Shown here: positions 54,778-64,000 of the stretch, piece after piece | How the letters are laid out: the number at the start of each line of letters is the position of its first letter | Position numbering within the stretch: the stretch's first letter is position 1 | NCBI GenBank assembly: GCA_903893785.1 | Contig: CAITNQ010000203.1 | Location: 1-64,000, forward strand | DNA length: 64,000 nt | From: an uncultured Gemmatimonadota bacterium | GTDB taxonomy: Bacteria > Latescibacterota > UBA2968 > UBA8231 | Reading direction: 5' to 3' | Translations under genes and position numbers: made by a program | Notes under the pieces: generated by a model | The model's database searches: none | Told to the model about the DNA's origin: nothing | The model's input: the letters and a program-made list of their open reading frames with translations, nothing else

Positions 54778-56988
54778 ATGAAGACACCCGCCGCGCCCCT
54801 GCTGATCGGTGACCTGTGGGGGGGTCTGGCCGCCATGCTGGTGGCGCTGCCGTCGGCGATTGCCTACGGCGTGCTCGCCTACAGTGGTCTGGGTCCTGGG
54901 TACGCCGCCGCCGGCGCCATGGCCGGCATGCTCGGCGCCGCCGCGCTGGGCGTCGTCGCCACCCTGGTGGGCCGCACCCGCGGTCTGATCTCGGCCCCCT
55001 GCGCCCCGGCTGCGGCGGTCATCGCCGGCATGGTCGGCAGCCTGGCTGCCGGACGCCTCGGTCCGCCGCTGACCGCCGAGCAGATCCTGCCGCTGCTGCT
55101 GCTGACGGCGCTGCTGGCCGCCGGGCTGCAGCTGGTGTATGGGGCGGTGGGCGGCGGTCGGTTGATCAAGTTCGTGCCGTTCCCGGTCGTCAGCGGGTAC
55201 CTAGCGGCGGTCGGCCTGCTGATTGCCGTGGGGCAGTTGCCGCGGCTGCTGGGGCTGCCTGCCGGCCAGACCCTGGGCGCCGGCCTGCTGGCGCCCGACC
55301 TGTGGCGCTGGCCGGCGATCGTCATCGGCAGCACCACCATCGTGGGCATGGTCAGCGCCCCGCGGCTGACCCGGCGGGTGCCGGCCGCGATTGTCGGCCT
55401 GGCCAGCGGCCTGGCGGCCTATTGGTTGCTGGCCGTCGCGCTGCCGGAATTGCGCTCGCTGACGGGTAATCGCCTGGTCATCGGCCCGCTGGCGGCCAGT
55501 GGCCCCCTGCTGGCCGGCCTGGGCGAGCGGCTGGGCGGCCTGGCGCACGTGGATCTGGTGACCGTAGAGAAGGCCCTGGTGCCAGCCTTCACCCTCTCGG
55601 TGCTGCTGTCGATCGACACGCTCAAAACCGGCGTCATCCTCGACACCCTCACCCGGCAGCGGCACGACTCCAACCGCGCCCTGTGCGGCCAAGGGGCCGG
55701 CAACCTGGCCGCGGCGCTGATCGGCGGCATGCCCGGCTCCGGGACCCTCGGCCCGTCGCTGGTCAACGTCAGCAGCGGCGGCCGCACGCCGCTGGCCGGG
55801 GTCGTCGCCGGGGTCCTGGTGGTGCTGTCCATCGTCGCCCTGAGTGACCTGATTGCCTGGGTCCCGCTGGCCGCCCTGGCCGGCATCCTGCTGGTGGTTT
55901 CCTGGCGCATGCTGGATGTGCGGGTGTTGCGCCTGCTGCGGCACCCGGACGGCCGCCAGGACTTCGCCGTGATTGCGGCCGTGGTACTGGTGGCGCTGCT
56001 GGTGGACCTGATCGCCGCCGCCGGCGTCGGCGTCGGTCTGGCCATCTGGCTGTTCCTGCGCGATCAGGTCCGCGGCTCGGTGATCCGCCGGCGCAGTTCG
56101 CTGGACCAGGTGTCGTCGACCAACCGACGGCGGCTCACCGAGCGCGAACTGCTGCGTCAGCACGGAGGCGAGGCCGTGGTCTGCGAACTGCAAGGCAACC
56201 TGTTCTTCGGCACCACGGACCAGCTGTTGACGCAGCTGGAGCCGGACCTGGCCCGCTGCCGCTACCTGCTTTTTGACCTGCGCCGCGTGCAATCCATTGA
56301 CTACACCGCCGCGCACGTGTTCGAACAGATCGAGGTCCGGCTGACCGAACGGGGCGGCCAGCTGCTGTTCAGTGGCCTGCCGGCCACCCTGCCACACCAC
56401 CGGGACATGGAGCGGTACCTGGCGGAGATGGGTCTGGTCCGCGCCGGTGCGGGCGTCATCCACCCGACGCTGGACGACGGGCTGGAGTGGCTGGAGGAGC
56501 AGTGCCTGGCCGCCGCCGGCGCCCGGCCGGAGGGGGTGGACACGGCCCTGGGGCTGGCGGACATGGAGCTGCTGCAGGGCCTGACCGGGGGCCTGCTGGC
56601 CCGGCTGGCGGCGGTGGTGCGCACGGTGGAGGTGGCTGCCGGCCAGCCGGTGTTCGGCCACGGCGACGACGACGACGAACTGTTCCTGGTCCGGCGCGGC
56701 GCGGTCCGCATCCTGCTGCCCTTGGAACCGGGCCGGCGGCACCACCTGGCGACGATCGGCCGCGGCGACTTCTTCGGCGAGTTGGCGTTCCTGGACCGCG
56801 GCCGCCGCTCTGCCGATGCCGAGGCGCGCACGCCGACCGAGCTTTACGCCGTGTCCCGCGAGCGTTTCGACCAGGTCTTGGCCGACGAACCCGAACTGCG
56901 GGCTGAGGTTTTCGTCCGCCTGGCGCGGTCCATTGCGGACCGGCTGCGGCACACCGACTTGCAGCTGCGCCGGCTGGAGGAACGGTGA
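54778..56988 (+). CDS. SulP-family transporter with STAS and cyclic-nucleotide-binding domains
   Basis: SulP-like N-terminal TM region, STAS-like CELQGNLFFGTTDQL...FDLRRVQSIDYTAAH, cNMP motif RGDFFGELAFLDRGRRSADAEA. Confidence 0.85.
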   Translation: MKTPAAPLLIGDLWGGLAAMLVALPSAIAYGVLAYSGLGPGYAAAGAMAGMLGAAALGVVATLVGRTRGLISAPCAPAAAVIAGMVGSLAAGRLGPPLTAEQILPLLLLTALLAAGLQLVYGAVGGGRLIKFVPFPVVSGYLAAVGLLIAVGQLPRLLGLPAGQTLGAGLLAPDLWRWPAIVIGSTTIVGMVSAPRLTRRVPAAIVGLASGLAAYWLLAVALPELRSLTGNRLVIGPLAASGPLLAGLGERLGGLAHVDLVTVEKALVPAFTLSVLLSIDTLKTGVILDTLTRQRHDSNRALCGQGAGNLAAALIGGMPGSGTLGPSLVNVSSGGRTPLAGVVAGVLVVLSIVALSDLIAWVPLAALAGILLVVSWRMLDVRVLRLLRHPDGRQDFAVIAAVVLVALLVDLIAAAGVGVGLAIWLFLRDQVRGSVIRRRSSLDQVSSTNRRRLTERELLRQHGGEAVVCELQGNLFFGTTDQLLTQLEPDLARCRYLLFDLRRVQSIDYTAAHVFEQIEVRLTERGGQLLFSGLPATLPHHRDMERYLAEMGLVRAGAGVIHPTLDDGLEWLEEQCLAAAGARPEGVDTALGLADMELLQGLTGGLLARLAAVVRTVEVAAGQPVFGHGDDDDELFLVRRGAVRILLPLEPGRRHHLATIGRGDFFGELAFLDRGRRSADAEARTPTELYAVSRERFDQVLADEPELRAEVFVRLARSIADRLRHTDLQLRRLEER

Positions 56989-57019
56989 CCGCCCGCCTGG
57001 CGCCCCCCATGGAGGCTCG

Positions 57020-59095
57020 ATGAACACGGTAACGCTGACCCAGGCCGGCCTGCGCGCCGCCCTGCAGGGCGACGTCACCCCGGCGGGTGAGTACTGGCAC
57101 CTGGGCCCGGTTGACCTGTACGTGCACGGTCGCTGGCAGCGCCTGCTCGACGGGGTGTATGACTACGAGTTCTCCACCTCCGCGGGCGGCGCTGACGGCA
57201 CCGCCCTGGTCTGCCCGGCGGCGGCGGACCCGGCGCCCACCTGGCGCCTGGTGGCCCGCCAACCCGCCTGGGAGGCCACCGGCGAGCTCAGCTGGGGGCC
57301 GTTGCCCGGCGTCCTGCAGCGACGCCAGACCTACCGGGTGCAGCAATCCGGGCCGCTGGCGGTGCACCCGGGCTTCCGCCTGCCGGCCGACGCCGCGTGC
57401 CGTTACACCTACCCGCTGAAGCACCACGCCCAACCTTGGGCCGATCTGGGGCCGGCGCGGCTGCCGGTCGATTGGGCGGTACCCTTCCCCTTCCACATCT
57501 GGCATGGCGCCGACTGGGTGGCCGTGTACGGCCTCGACAAGCGGGTCTCGGCCGGGACGCTGGACTGGGTGCCACCGGCGGCGCCGCAGCCGCCGGGCCT
57601 GCGCGTGTACTGGCCGGACAGCGCCGCCTATACCGATGATCGGCCGGCCACGCCGTGGTTGCCGACTAGCGGTTGCCTGGCGGCCGGGCAGCAGGTGGAA
57701 CTGGTGGAGCTCCTGGCGGCGCGGCCGTTGGCGGCCGGCGAAGAACCCCTGCTGGCCGCTGTCCGGCTGGCCACCCAACTGCTGCTGGACCGACCGCCGG
57801 CCATGGCCTCGCTGCCCGCGGTGGCGACGCGGCTGGCGGCCTTCTACCCGCGCTGTGGCCTGTGGGACGCCGACGCGCTGGGACCGGGCCGCGGCTGGTT
57901 CAGCAACATGTGGGTGCGCACCCAGACCGGGCCGGCCGCTCGCCGCGGGGAGATGAGCGGGTACTATGACCTCGGGTGGGGTGAGGGCATCGCCGTGGAG
58001 ACCCTGCTGGGTATGGTGCGTTACTGGCAGCGCACCGGCGACGCGCAGCTGCTGCCCTACGTCACCGAGATCAGCCGCAACATCGCCCTGTTCCGCCGCC
58101 CCGGCCCCGGTGACCAGCCGTACCTGGACCGCTCTGACGGCCGTCGCTACGGTGATTTCATGCTCGACCACGCGCCGGGTCAGCGCGTCTGGACCCATTC
58201 CCTGGGCCACCTGGGCAGCCAGCTACTGCAGCTGTGGGCCGAAGCGCCGGACTACCCGGAGCCGGCGGCGCGCGCCGCCTGGTGGACGACGGCGGCCGAG
58301 GCCGCCCGTTTCCTGGCCACCCACCAGCGGCCGGACGGCGATCTGCCGGATGTCTTTGACGAGGCCGACCAGGAAGCCCTGCACAAAGCTCACCGGGTGA
58401 CCGCCCGGGCCGTGGTCTGTGGCCTGTGGGTGCGCTACGCCGAGGCCAGCGGCGACCTCAGCTACATTGACCGGGCCCTGCGCCTGGCGGCGGCCGTGGC
58501 GCCCCAGTTGCGGCAATACGAGTACGCCAACCAGATGATCGACGGCCTAGTGGCCCAGGTGGAGTTTGTCGACGGCGAAGCAGCGTACTACGTGCTGGAA
58601 GGCCTGGTGCCGCTGTTCGCCGCTACCGGCGCCCCGTCGGTGCTGGAAGGGTGTCACCAGGCGGCGGCTTTTGGCGCCCTGTGGACCTACCTGTACGACC
58701 TGCCGCTGGCACACCAAGGGGTCGCCCGCGGCGGTCAGTGCTGCCGGATGGACGATTTCCCGCTGCTGTACCCCATCGGTCCGGCCAAGGCGGTGGGGCC
58801 GTTACTGGCCCTGGCGGACCTGACCGGCGAACCGCTGTTCCTGCAGCTGGCCGAAGAGGCGGTGGCCTTCCTGTCGCACTGGCAGCTGGAGGCACCCGGT
58901 CAGCCTTGGGATGGCGGCATGCTGCACGCCCTGGGCCAGTATTGCGGCCGCCATTGGGGGCCGGACCTGGCCGGTCAGGTGGACACGGGCATGGCTACCG
59001 GCAATGCGCTGGCAGCGATTGAGGCCTGGTTGGCACGCCCGACCCGCCAACGCCGCGGCCAGAGCCCCGGCGCGCCCCGCGCCGGCCGCGCCTGA
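57020..59095 (+). CDS. Uncharacterised (alpha/alpha)-barrel glycosidase-like protein
   Basis: ATG at 57020 with GGAGG; GYYDLGWGEGIAVETLLGMVRYWQRTGDAQLL, helical-barrel-like repeats. Confidence 0.5.
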   Translation: MNTVTLTQAGLRAALQGDVTPAGEYWHLGPVDLYVHGRWQRLLDGVYDYEFSTSAGGADGTALVCPAAADPAPTWRLVARQPAWEATGELSWGPLPGVLQRRQTYRVQQSGPLAVHPGFRLPADAACRYTYPLKHHAQPWADLGPARLPVDWAVPFPFHIWHGADWVAVYGLDKRVSAGTLDWVPPAAPQPPGLRVYWPDSAAYTDDRPATPWLPTSGCLAAGQQVELVELLAARPLAAGEEPLLAAVRLATQLLLDRPPAMASLPAVATRLAAFYPRCGLWDADALGPGRGWFSNMWVRTQTGPAARRGEMSGYYDLGWGEGIAVETLLGMVRYWQRTGDAQLLPYVTEISRNIALFRRPGPGDQPYLDRSDGRRYGDFMLDHAPGQRVWTHSLGHLGSQLLQLWAEAPDYPEPAARAAWWTTAAEAARFLATHQRPDGDLPDVFDEADQEALHKAHRVTARAVVCGLWVRYAEASGDLSYIDRALRLAAAVAPQLRQYEYANQMIDGLVAQVEFVDGEAAYYVLEGLVPLFAATGAPSVLEGCHQAAAFGALWTYLYDLPLAHQGVARGGQCCRMDDFPLLYPIGPAKAVGPLLALADLTGEPLFLQLAEEAVAFLSHWQLEAPGQPWDGGMLHALGQYCGRHWGPDLAGQVDTGMATGNALAAIEAWLARPTRQRRGQSPGAPRAGRA

Positions 59096-59114
59096 CCGGC
59101 GGTCGGGCCGCCGG
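59096..59114. terminator. Hairpin between convergent genes
   Basis: CCGGCGG-TCGGG-CCGCCGG between stop at 59095 (+) and stop at 59120 (-). Confidence 0.5.
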
Positions 59115-59119
59115 ACAGC

Positions 59120-59782
59120 TCAGCGGCGCTGCAGCGTCGCCAGGGCGTCGTCGTCCAAGGCCCGCAGCGAGGGCAACCGCAGGTCCGCGATGGCAAACCG
59201 CGGGTCGTCGTATTGCTCGCGGGCCGGCACGGCCACCACCCGCATGCGGGCCGCCTTGCCGGCCAGGACGCCGGCCAGCGAGTCTTCGAGCACCAGACAG
59301 GCGGTCGGATCGACCCCCAACCGGGCGGCGGTGGTGAGGAAGACGCCGGGGTGGGGCTTGCCGTACGGTTCGTGTTCGGCCGACTGCAGACAGGTGAAGC
59401 AGGCGCGAATCCCCAGGCGATCGACCACCGCGTCGATCAGACGCATGGGCGACGATGAAGCCAGGGCTACGGCCAGTCCGGCCCGGGCACAGCGCTCCAG
59501 CGCCGCGGCCACGCCCGGCAGGGCCTCGCCCTCGGTGGCGACCAGGTCGATGACCCGGGCCATGACCTGGGCGGCCACTTCTTCCTGACTGGGGCCCGTC
59601 CACGGATGCAGGCCATACCAGTAGCGCACCACCTCGTCCAGGCGGGTTCCCATGGTCTGCATGCACATGGCGTCGGTCAGCTCGATCCCGACGGTGGGGA
59701 ACACCTGCTGCTCGGCCCGTCGCCACAGGGGTTCAGAATCGACCAGCAGTCCGTCCATGTCGAAGATGGCTGCGCGCAGCAT
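59120..59782 (-). CDS. HAD-family hydrolase (beta-phosphoglucomutase/2-deoxyglucose-6-phosphatase-like)
   Basis: IFDMDGLLVDSEPLW, ALASSSPMRLI, GKPHPGVFL, VLEDSLAGVLAGKAARM. Confidence 0.92.
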   Translation of the reverse strand: MLRAAIFDMDGLLVDSEPLWRRAEQQVFPTVGIELTDAMCMQTMGTRLDEVVRYWYGLHPWTGPSQEEVAAQVMARVIDLVATEGEALPGVAAALERCARAGLAVALASSSPMRLIDAVVDRLGIRACFTCLQSAEHEPYGKPHPGVFLTTAARLGVDPTACLVLEDSLAGVLAGKAARMRVVAVPAREQYDDPRFAIADLRLPSLRALDDDALATLQRR

Positions 59783-59902
59783 GGCCTCACTCCTTGGGCA
59801 GGCGGCCGACCGCGACGGCGGCCGACCGCGTCGGCAAAAGCGAAGCGCCAGACTGGCCTGGCCAGCCTGGCGCTAGCACATCCGGACCGCCACCGCCGCC
59901 GT

Positions 59903-60490
59903 TTACTCGGCCGCCTCACGGGCGTAGTAGGGATTCTCGCCCCCGGCGTGGTCGGTCACATCACGCACTTCCTTGATCTCGGGCAGGGCCTCGAGGAGCA
60001 TCCGCTCGATGCCCTGTTTGAGCGTCACCTTGGCCATGCCGCAGCCGCGGCACCCGCCGCCGAGTTCGACATACACGATGCCGTCACGCACTTCCATCAG
60101 GGTCACGTGGCCGCCGTGACCACCGACCGACGGATTGATCTGCTCCTCAATGACCGTCAGCACCCGCTCCGCCAGGGTCCCGCGCAGTTCGGGCGGCACC
60201 TTGTGAGCGCGGTCGATCTTGAACCCGGCGCCGGTGGCTTCTTCGACGTAGTCAATGGTGGTTTCCTGCAGCAACGGCACGCTGGCGGCGTCGAGATACA
60301 CGTCAAAGCCGTTGAACGGCACGCGAGTGTCGTCATCGCGCACCTGCTCGGCGCCCAGGAAGGCCAGGCGGTAGTCGACCTTGAACGGCGACCGGGCAGT
60401 GGCCCCTACCCGCAGCCCCTGCACGGGTTTGCCTGTCTCGCCGATCAGCGCGACGATCTTCTGCTCGGCCGTTTCCGTAATCTTCAACAT
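59903..60490 (-). CDS. NfuA-like Fe-S biogenesis protein (HesB-like plus NifU C-terminal domain)
   Basis: MLKITETAEQKIVALI...LRVGATARSPFKVDYRLAFLG; NPSVGGHGGHVTLMEVRDGIVYVELGGGCRGCGMAKVTLKQGIE. Confidence 0.85.
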   Translation of the reverse strand: MLKITETAEQKIVALIGETGKPVQGLRVGATARSPFKVDYRLAFLGAEQVRDDDTRVPFNGFDVYLDAASVPLLQETTIDYVEEATGAGFKIDRAHKVPPELRGTLAERVLTVIEEQINPSVGGHGGHVTLMEVRDGIVYVELGGGCRGCGMAKVTLKQGIERMLLEALPEIKEVRDVTDHAGGENPYYAREAAE

Positions 60491-60566
60491 CGATCTGCTC
60501 CCTTGACCCGGACCTGGCGGGGGTGCCCACCTCAGGCGGGTGAATGTACCACCGCGATCACGGCCG

Positions 60567-61616
60567 TCAAGACACTTCGTCCGGCCCTGCCTGCCATGGC
60601 TCAACCCGGTTCTTGCCCCGCTTCTTGGCCCGGTACAGGGCCCGATCGGCATGCTGCACCGCCTCGTCGGTGCTGGCCGGCACGCCGTAGTACACCCCGA
60701 TCGACACCGAGCCCTCGGTGCGGGTGGCCACCGCCGAGTGGATGCGGTGGGCCAGGGCCAGGGCATGCTCGGCCGTGGCTTCGTCCATCAGCACGGCGAA
60801 CTCATCGGCGCCCCAGCGCGAGATGAAATCGGACCCGCGCACCACCTGACGCAGCACCCGGGCGATCTCGACCAGGAAACGATCGCCGGCGTCGTGGCCC
60901 AGGGTGTCGTTGATCCGCTTGAGGGAGTCGGAGTCCAAGTAGATCAGACCCAGGGGTACGCCACTGCGCTGAGCCGCCTCCGTGCGTCGCGTCGCGACAT
61001 CCTCGAAACCGCGGCGATTGGCCAGACCGGTGAGGAAATCGATGCGCGACTCCACCTCCAGCTCGCGCACCCGAGCGGCATTGGCCCGGGCCAACTCGGC
61101 GAAGAAGGCGGCGGCGATGGCCGGTTCGGGACCCGTCTCGTGGGCCAGCCACAGGATCTGGTCACCGCCGCGGGCCTGGGCCTGTTCCAGCAGCCGCCGG
61201 CAGGTGCCCAGCAGCAGTTCGGCCACCCGTGCGTCCAGGAAATAGGCTTCTCCGGGGTGGGCCACGCCACCGCCGGCCAAGGTACAGGGGGGCAAGCCAC
61301 GGGCGGCCAGGAAGTCGGCCAGGCCGCGCCGCGGATCGTCGGCCACGGGAGAACGCGGGCCCGGCGCCACGACCAGACCGATGACGCCGGTGCCGTGCCG
61401 CCAGCAGGCGCCGGCGCCGGCGGCCAGGTGGGTCTCTATCGCTTCGACCAAGGCGGCGGCGACGGCCGTGCCGTGGTGGTCCGCATACGCCGCCAGGCCA
61501 TCGACAGCCAGCAGCAGCACGGCCCCGAAAGCGCCGTCGAGCAGCGTGCGCCGCAGGTACTCCTGCAGCGGATCAGCAACGACAGCGTCCCGCGCTGGGG
61601 GCGATGGCGAGTCCAT
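60567..61616 (-). CDS. GGDEF-domain protein with GADEF active-site motif
   Basis: DFLTGLANRRGF, LDSDSLKRINDTLGHDAGDRFL, RGSDFISRWGADEFAVL (RxxD I-site five residues before GADEF). Confidence 0.88.
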   Translation of the reverse strand: MDSPSPPARDAVVADPLQEYLRRTLLDGAFGAVLLLAVDGLAAYADHHGTAVAAALVEAIETHLAAGAGACWRHGTGVIGLVVAPGPRSPVADDPRRGLADFLAARGLPPCTLAGGGVAHPGEAYFLDARVAELLLGTCRRLLEQAQARGGDQILWLAHETGPEPAIAAAFFAELARANAARVRELEVESRIDFLTGLANRRGFEDVATRRTEAAQRSGVPLGLIYLDSDSLKRINDTLGHDAGDRFLVEIARVLRQVVRGSDFISRWGADEFAVLMDEATAEHALALAHRIHSAVATRTEGSVSIGVYYGVPASTDEAVQHADRALYRAKKRGKNRVEPWQAGPDEVS

Positions 61617-61723
61617 CGGTGGGGGGCTCCTTGGTGACGGCAGACGGGCAGACCGCAAAGTAGATAATATACGACGTCGGCGACGACGCCGAAGGGACCC
61701 CCGGTCGCGTCGGTGCCCCGGCG

Positions 61724-63013
61724 CTAGGCGCGGCGCAACAGCCGGTGCAGCACCAGGGCCACGGTCCGGGCCCCGGCCGCCAGGTCATCGATGACCGCGT
61801 ACTCACCGGCGCCGTGGGCTGCCCCGGCGGCCCCCGCGCCCAGGGCCACGGTAGGCACGCGTAGCTGCCGGGCCAGGTGGGCCGCGTCCAGCCAGGCAGG
61901 GTTGACGCCACAGGGCACCGGTCCCCCGCGGATCTCGGCGACGGCGCCCAGCACCGTCTGGATCGCCGGCTGGTGCGGATCGCACCAGAACGGGTACAGG
62001 TCCTTCACCCACGACACCTCCACGGGGTGGGCGCCGAACCACTCGTCGGCGGCGGGCAGCGCGGCCAGCGACCGCTGAAACCGCGTGCGGAAGAACCGGC
62101 CATCCCAGGCGCCGGACTGCTCCTCGGCTTGGTACGCGTCCTGGATGTCGTAGTTCAGATTGACCTGCAGTTCGGCCTCGCCGGGGACGATGGCGGGCAG
62201 CGTGCCGGCCCGGAAGACGCCGATATTGACGGCGCAATCCGGATACACTTCGGCGTGCTCCCGAGCGAAATGGTCGACGGCGGTCTTGACCTGGATGGCT
62301 TTGTCCAAGGCACTGACAGCGCCCTGGCCAGAACCATGGCCAGCGCGGCCCTGGACCCGCAGGCGGGCCGTAGCCACCCCGTTGCAGCCGATGTCGACCT
62401 GACCGTGGGCGCCGTCCAGGCAGATGGCCAGGGTGCCGGTGACGCCGGCCAGGCAGCACGCCAGGGTGCCGGCCCCGGAGCCGTTGCACTCCTCGTCGAC
62501 GACCGAGGCGTAGACCACGCGGCCGTGCAGCCCGGTCGGGTTGGCCAGCAGGGCGTCGACGGCGACCAACCCCATGACCAGGTTCCCCTTGCTGTCCGAA
62601 CTGCCGCGACCGAACAGGCAGCCGTCCTCGACCACCGGGTCGAAAGGATCGAAACCCATGCCGGCCGTGCCCACCGTGTCCATGTGGTCATTCAGCAGCA
62701 CCACGGGGCCCTGGCCATCGCCGAGAACCCATTCGGCGACCACGTTGTCGCGACCGTCCCAGCAGCGGTCCGCCGGGCCGATGATGCCACCGCGGGCATA
62801 TACATCGGCCGGCACCGGCACGCGCCGCACCTGGGCGCCCAACTGGGTCAGGCGCCCGGCGATCCACTCCTGGCCGGCCTTCTCACTCCCCGCCGACGCG
62901 TCGCCGGCATAGGGATTGACCGTCGGGATGGCGACCAGTTCCCGCGTCCAGGCCACCTGCACCGCACGCCGCGCCTCGACGCGCGCCAACACCTCCTGCT
63001 CCAGCCCGTCCAT
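61724..63013 (-). CDS. M20-family metallopeptidase (ArgE/DapE-like)
   Basis: VVLLNDHMDTVG, GRGSSDSKGNLVMGLVAVDALL, VVDEECNGSGAGTL. Confidence 0.88.
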   Translation of the reverse strand: MDGLEQEVLARVEARRAVQVAWTRELVAIPTVNPYAGDASAGSEKAGQEWIAGRLTQLGAQVRRVPVPADVYARGGIIGPADRCWDGRDNVVAEWVLGDGQGPVVLLNDHMDTVGTAGMGFDPFDPVVEDGCLFGRGSSDSKGNLVMGLVAVDALLANPTGLHGRVVYASVVDEECNGSGAGTLACCLAGVTGTLAICLDGAHGQVDIGCNGVATARLRVQGRAGHGSGQGAVSALDKAIQVKTAVDHFAREHAEVYPDCAVNIGVFRAGTLPAIVPGEAELQVNLNYDIQDAYQAEEQSGAWDGRFFRTRFQRSLAALPAADEWFGAHPVEVSWVKDLYPFWCDPHQPAIQTVLGAVAEIRGGPVPCGVNPAWLDAAHLARQLRVPTVALGAGAAGAAHGAGEYAVIDDLAAGARTVALVLHRLLRRA

Positions 63014-63049
63014 CCACGCCCTCCCCGGTTCGCCGCCGAGCTATCGCCC

Positions 63050-63073
63050 GGGTGACCCCTGCAGGGGTCACCC
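63050..63073. promoter_or_regulatory. Perfect 24-bp palindrome GGGTGACCCCTGCAGGGGTCACCC
   Basis: Identical to its own reverse complement; 37 bp upstream of the M20 peptidase start, in the divergent intergenic region. Confidence 0.6.
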
Positions 63074-63254
63074 CGTAACCTTTCTGCTACACCCCAGATG
63101 CGGCCCACGCCGGCACCCGGTCACCCCCTACCATGGCAAATCCATCGGCCCCAAGCAAGTTGGCCGGACAAGGTCCCGCGGCGAACGGTGGCCCCGGGTT
63201 TGCTGGCCAGGCAGGGAAGCGCTTCTCCCGCCACCCCGAGCCCAGGAGGTCACC

Positions 63255-63572
63255 GTGAGCGTTGCTGTGGCCCTGCCCACGGCGCCCCGTGTTGTGCGCC
63301 GCTTGCCGCCCGATGACGCGCCTCCCACTGCTGCCTGCGGATGGGACTGCTTCGACGACCTGCATCAGGGCATCGGTGACGCGCTGTCCTGGTCCGAACT
63401 GGAAGGCTGGGTGACCCAGGCCGGCCGGGCCCACGCCATGGGCCTGCTGGACGCCGCCGAACTGGACACCCTCACCGAGCTGGCCATCGGACTCAGCCGC
63501 GGCGTCGCCGGCCCTCCCGAACCACGGCGGCCGCGGCGTCGCGGCCGGCACCCAGTGCTGCTGCGCCGCTGA
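63255..63572 (+). CDS. Small hypothetical protein
   Basis: GTG at 63255 preceded by CAGGAGGT; 105 aa; no recognised family. Confidence 0.5.
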   Translation: MSVAVALPTAPRVVRRLPPDDAPPTAACGWDCFDDLHQGIGDALSWSELEGWVTQAGRAHAMGLLDAAELDTLTELAIGLSRGVAGPPEPRRPRRRGRHPVLLRR

Positions 63573-63596
63573 GCGCGGCCCGGCCGCACCGCGGCG

Positions 63597-64000
63597 TCAT
63601 TCGAACTGCGCCCGGAACTGGGCGAACTCCTGCCGCAGCGCCTGGAACGCCTGCCGGAGTTCGTCCAGCTCCTCCTCCAGCCGCGCCAAGCGCTCGTTCT
63701 CCGCTCGCACTTCCAGGGTGATCGGGTCCACCGGACCTTCACCGTCCACTGGCAGCTCGGGCGCGCCGCACAGGAGGTGGGCGAAGCGGGGTTCCTTCCG
63801 ACCGGGCTGGCGCGGCAACTCGACCACCAGCGGCGCGGGCCGCCCGGCCAGTTCCGCCAGCGTCTGCTCGGTCTGGGCCAGGTCGGCAAAGGCGTGCATC
63901 CGGCTGCAGCGGCCGCGGATTTCGCCGACTGTCTGCGGCCCGCGCAGGATCAGCACCGCCAGTGCCGCCAACTCGGGCGGCGCCAGCGACAGGGCCTCGG
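63597..64000 (-). CDS. YceH/DUF480-family protein, C-terminal part (continues beyond window)
   Basis: EALSLAPPELAALAVLILRGPQTVGEIRGRCSRMHAFADLAQTEQTL...LVVELPRQPGRKEPRFAHLLCG; open at window edge. Confidence 0.75.
   Translation of the reverse strand, partial: EALSLAPPELAALAVLILRGPQTVGEIRGRCSRMHAFADLAQTEQTLAELAGRPAPLVVELPRQPGRKEPRFAHLLCGAPELPVDGEGPVDPITLEVRAENERLARLEEELDELRQAFQALRQEFAQFRAQFE

Noticed and set aside
55201-57078. 625-aa minus-strand ORF
   Set aside because: Antisense to the SulP-STAS-cNMP gene, which has strong family motifs.

Overview
This is a high-GC bacterial chromosomal window that is almost fully coding. I see no rRNA, tRNA, CRISPR array or transposase. It is dominated by a carbohydrate-catabolism neighbourhood: two GH116-like proteins, a GH127/DUF1680-like protein, several Asp-box/sialidase-like and GH32/43-like beta-propellers, large uncharacterised glycosidase-like proteins, an enolase-superfamily dehydratase, a UxuA-like protein, a glycyl radical enzyme, a parallel beta-helix protein and three URO-D/MtaA-like paralogs. 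Most of these lack a recognisable signal peptide. Other modules are a tetR-tolC-MFP-RND efflux operon, a deoxyhypusine-synthase-like plus agmatinase-like pair, a SulP-STAS-cNMP transporter, an orphan Hpt coupled to a glycosyltransferase, a GGDEF protein with a GADEF motif, an Nfu-like protein and an M20 peptidase. The most unusual locus is 21.3-24.2 kb. A DUF2089-type zinc-ribbon/HTH regulator sits upstream of a cytoplasmic-looking protein that fuses about 55 pentapeptide repeats (with a Glu at the same position in 13 successive 20-residue turns), a DUF4097-type beta-solenoid and a C-terminal YvlB/LiaX/SHOCT-like helical motif also present in the regulator. An AT-rich near-perfect palindrome lies in front of the regulator. 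Non-coding signals include a TetR-type operator, a perfect 24-bp palindrome, a strong convergent-gene hairpin, a REP-like ~101-bp tandem repeat and a decayed tandem duplication of a gene 3' end. All family calls come from reading motifs by eye; no searches were run.
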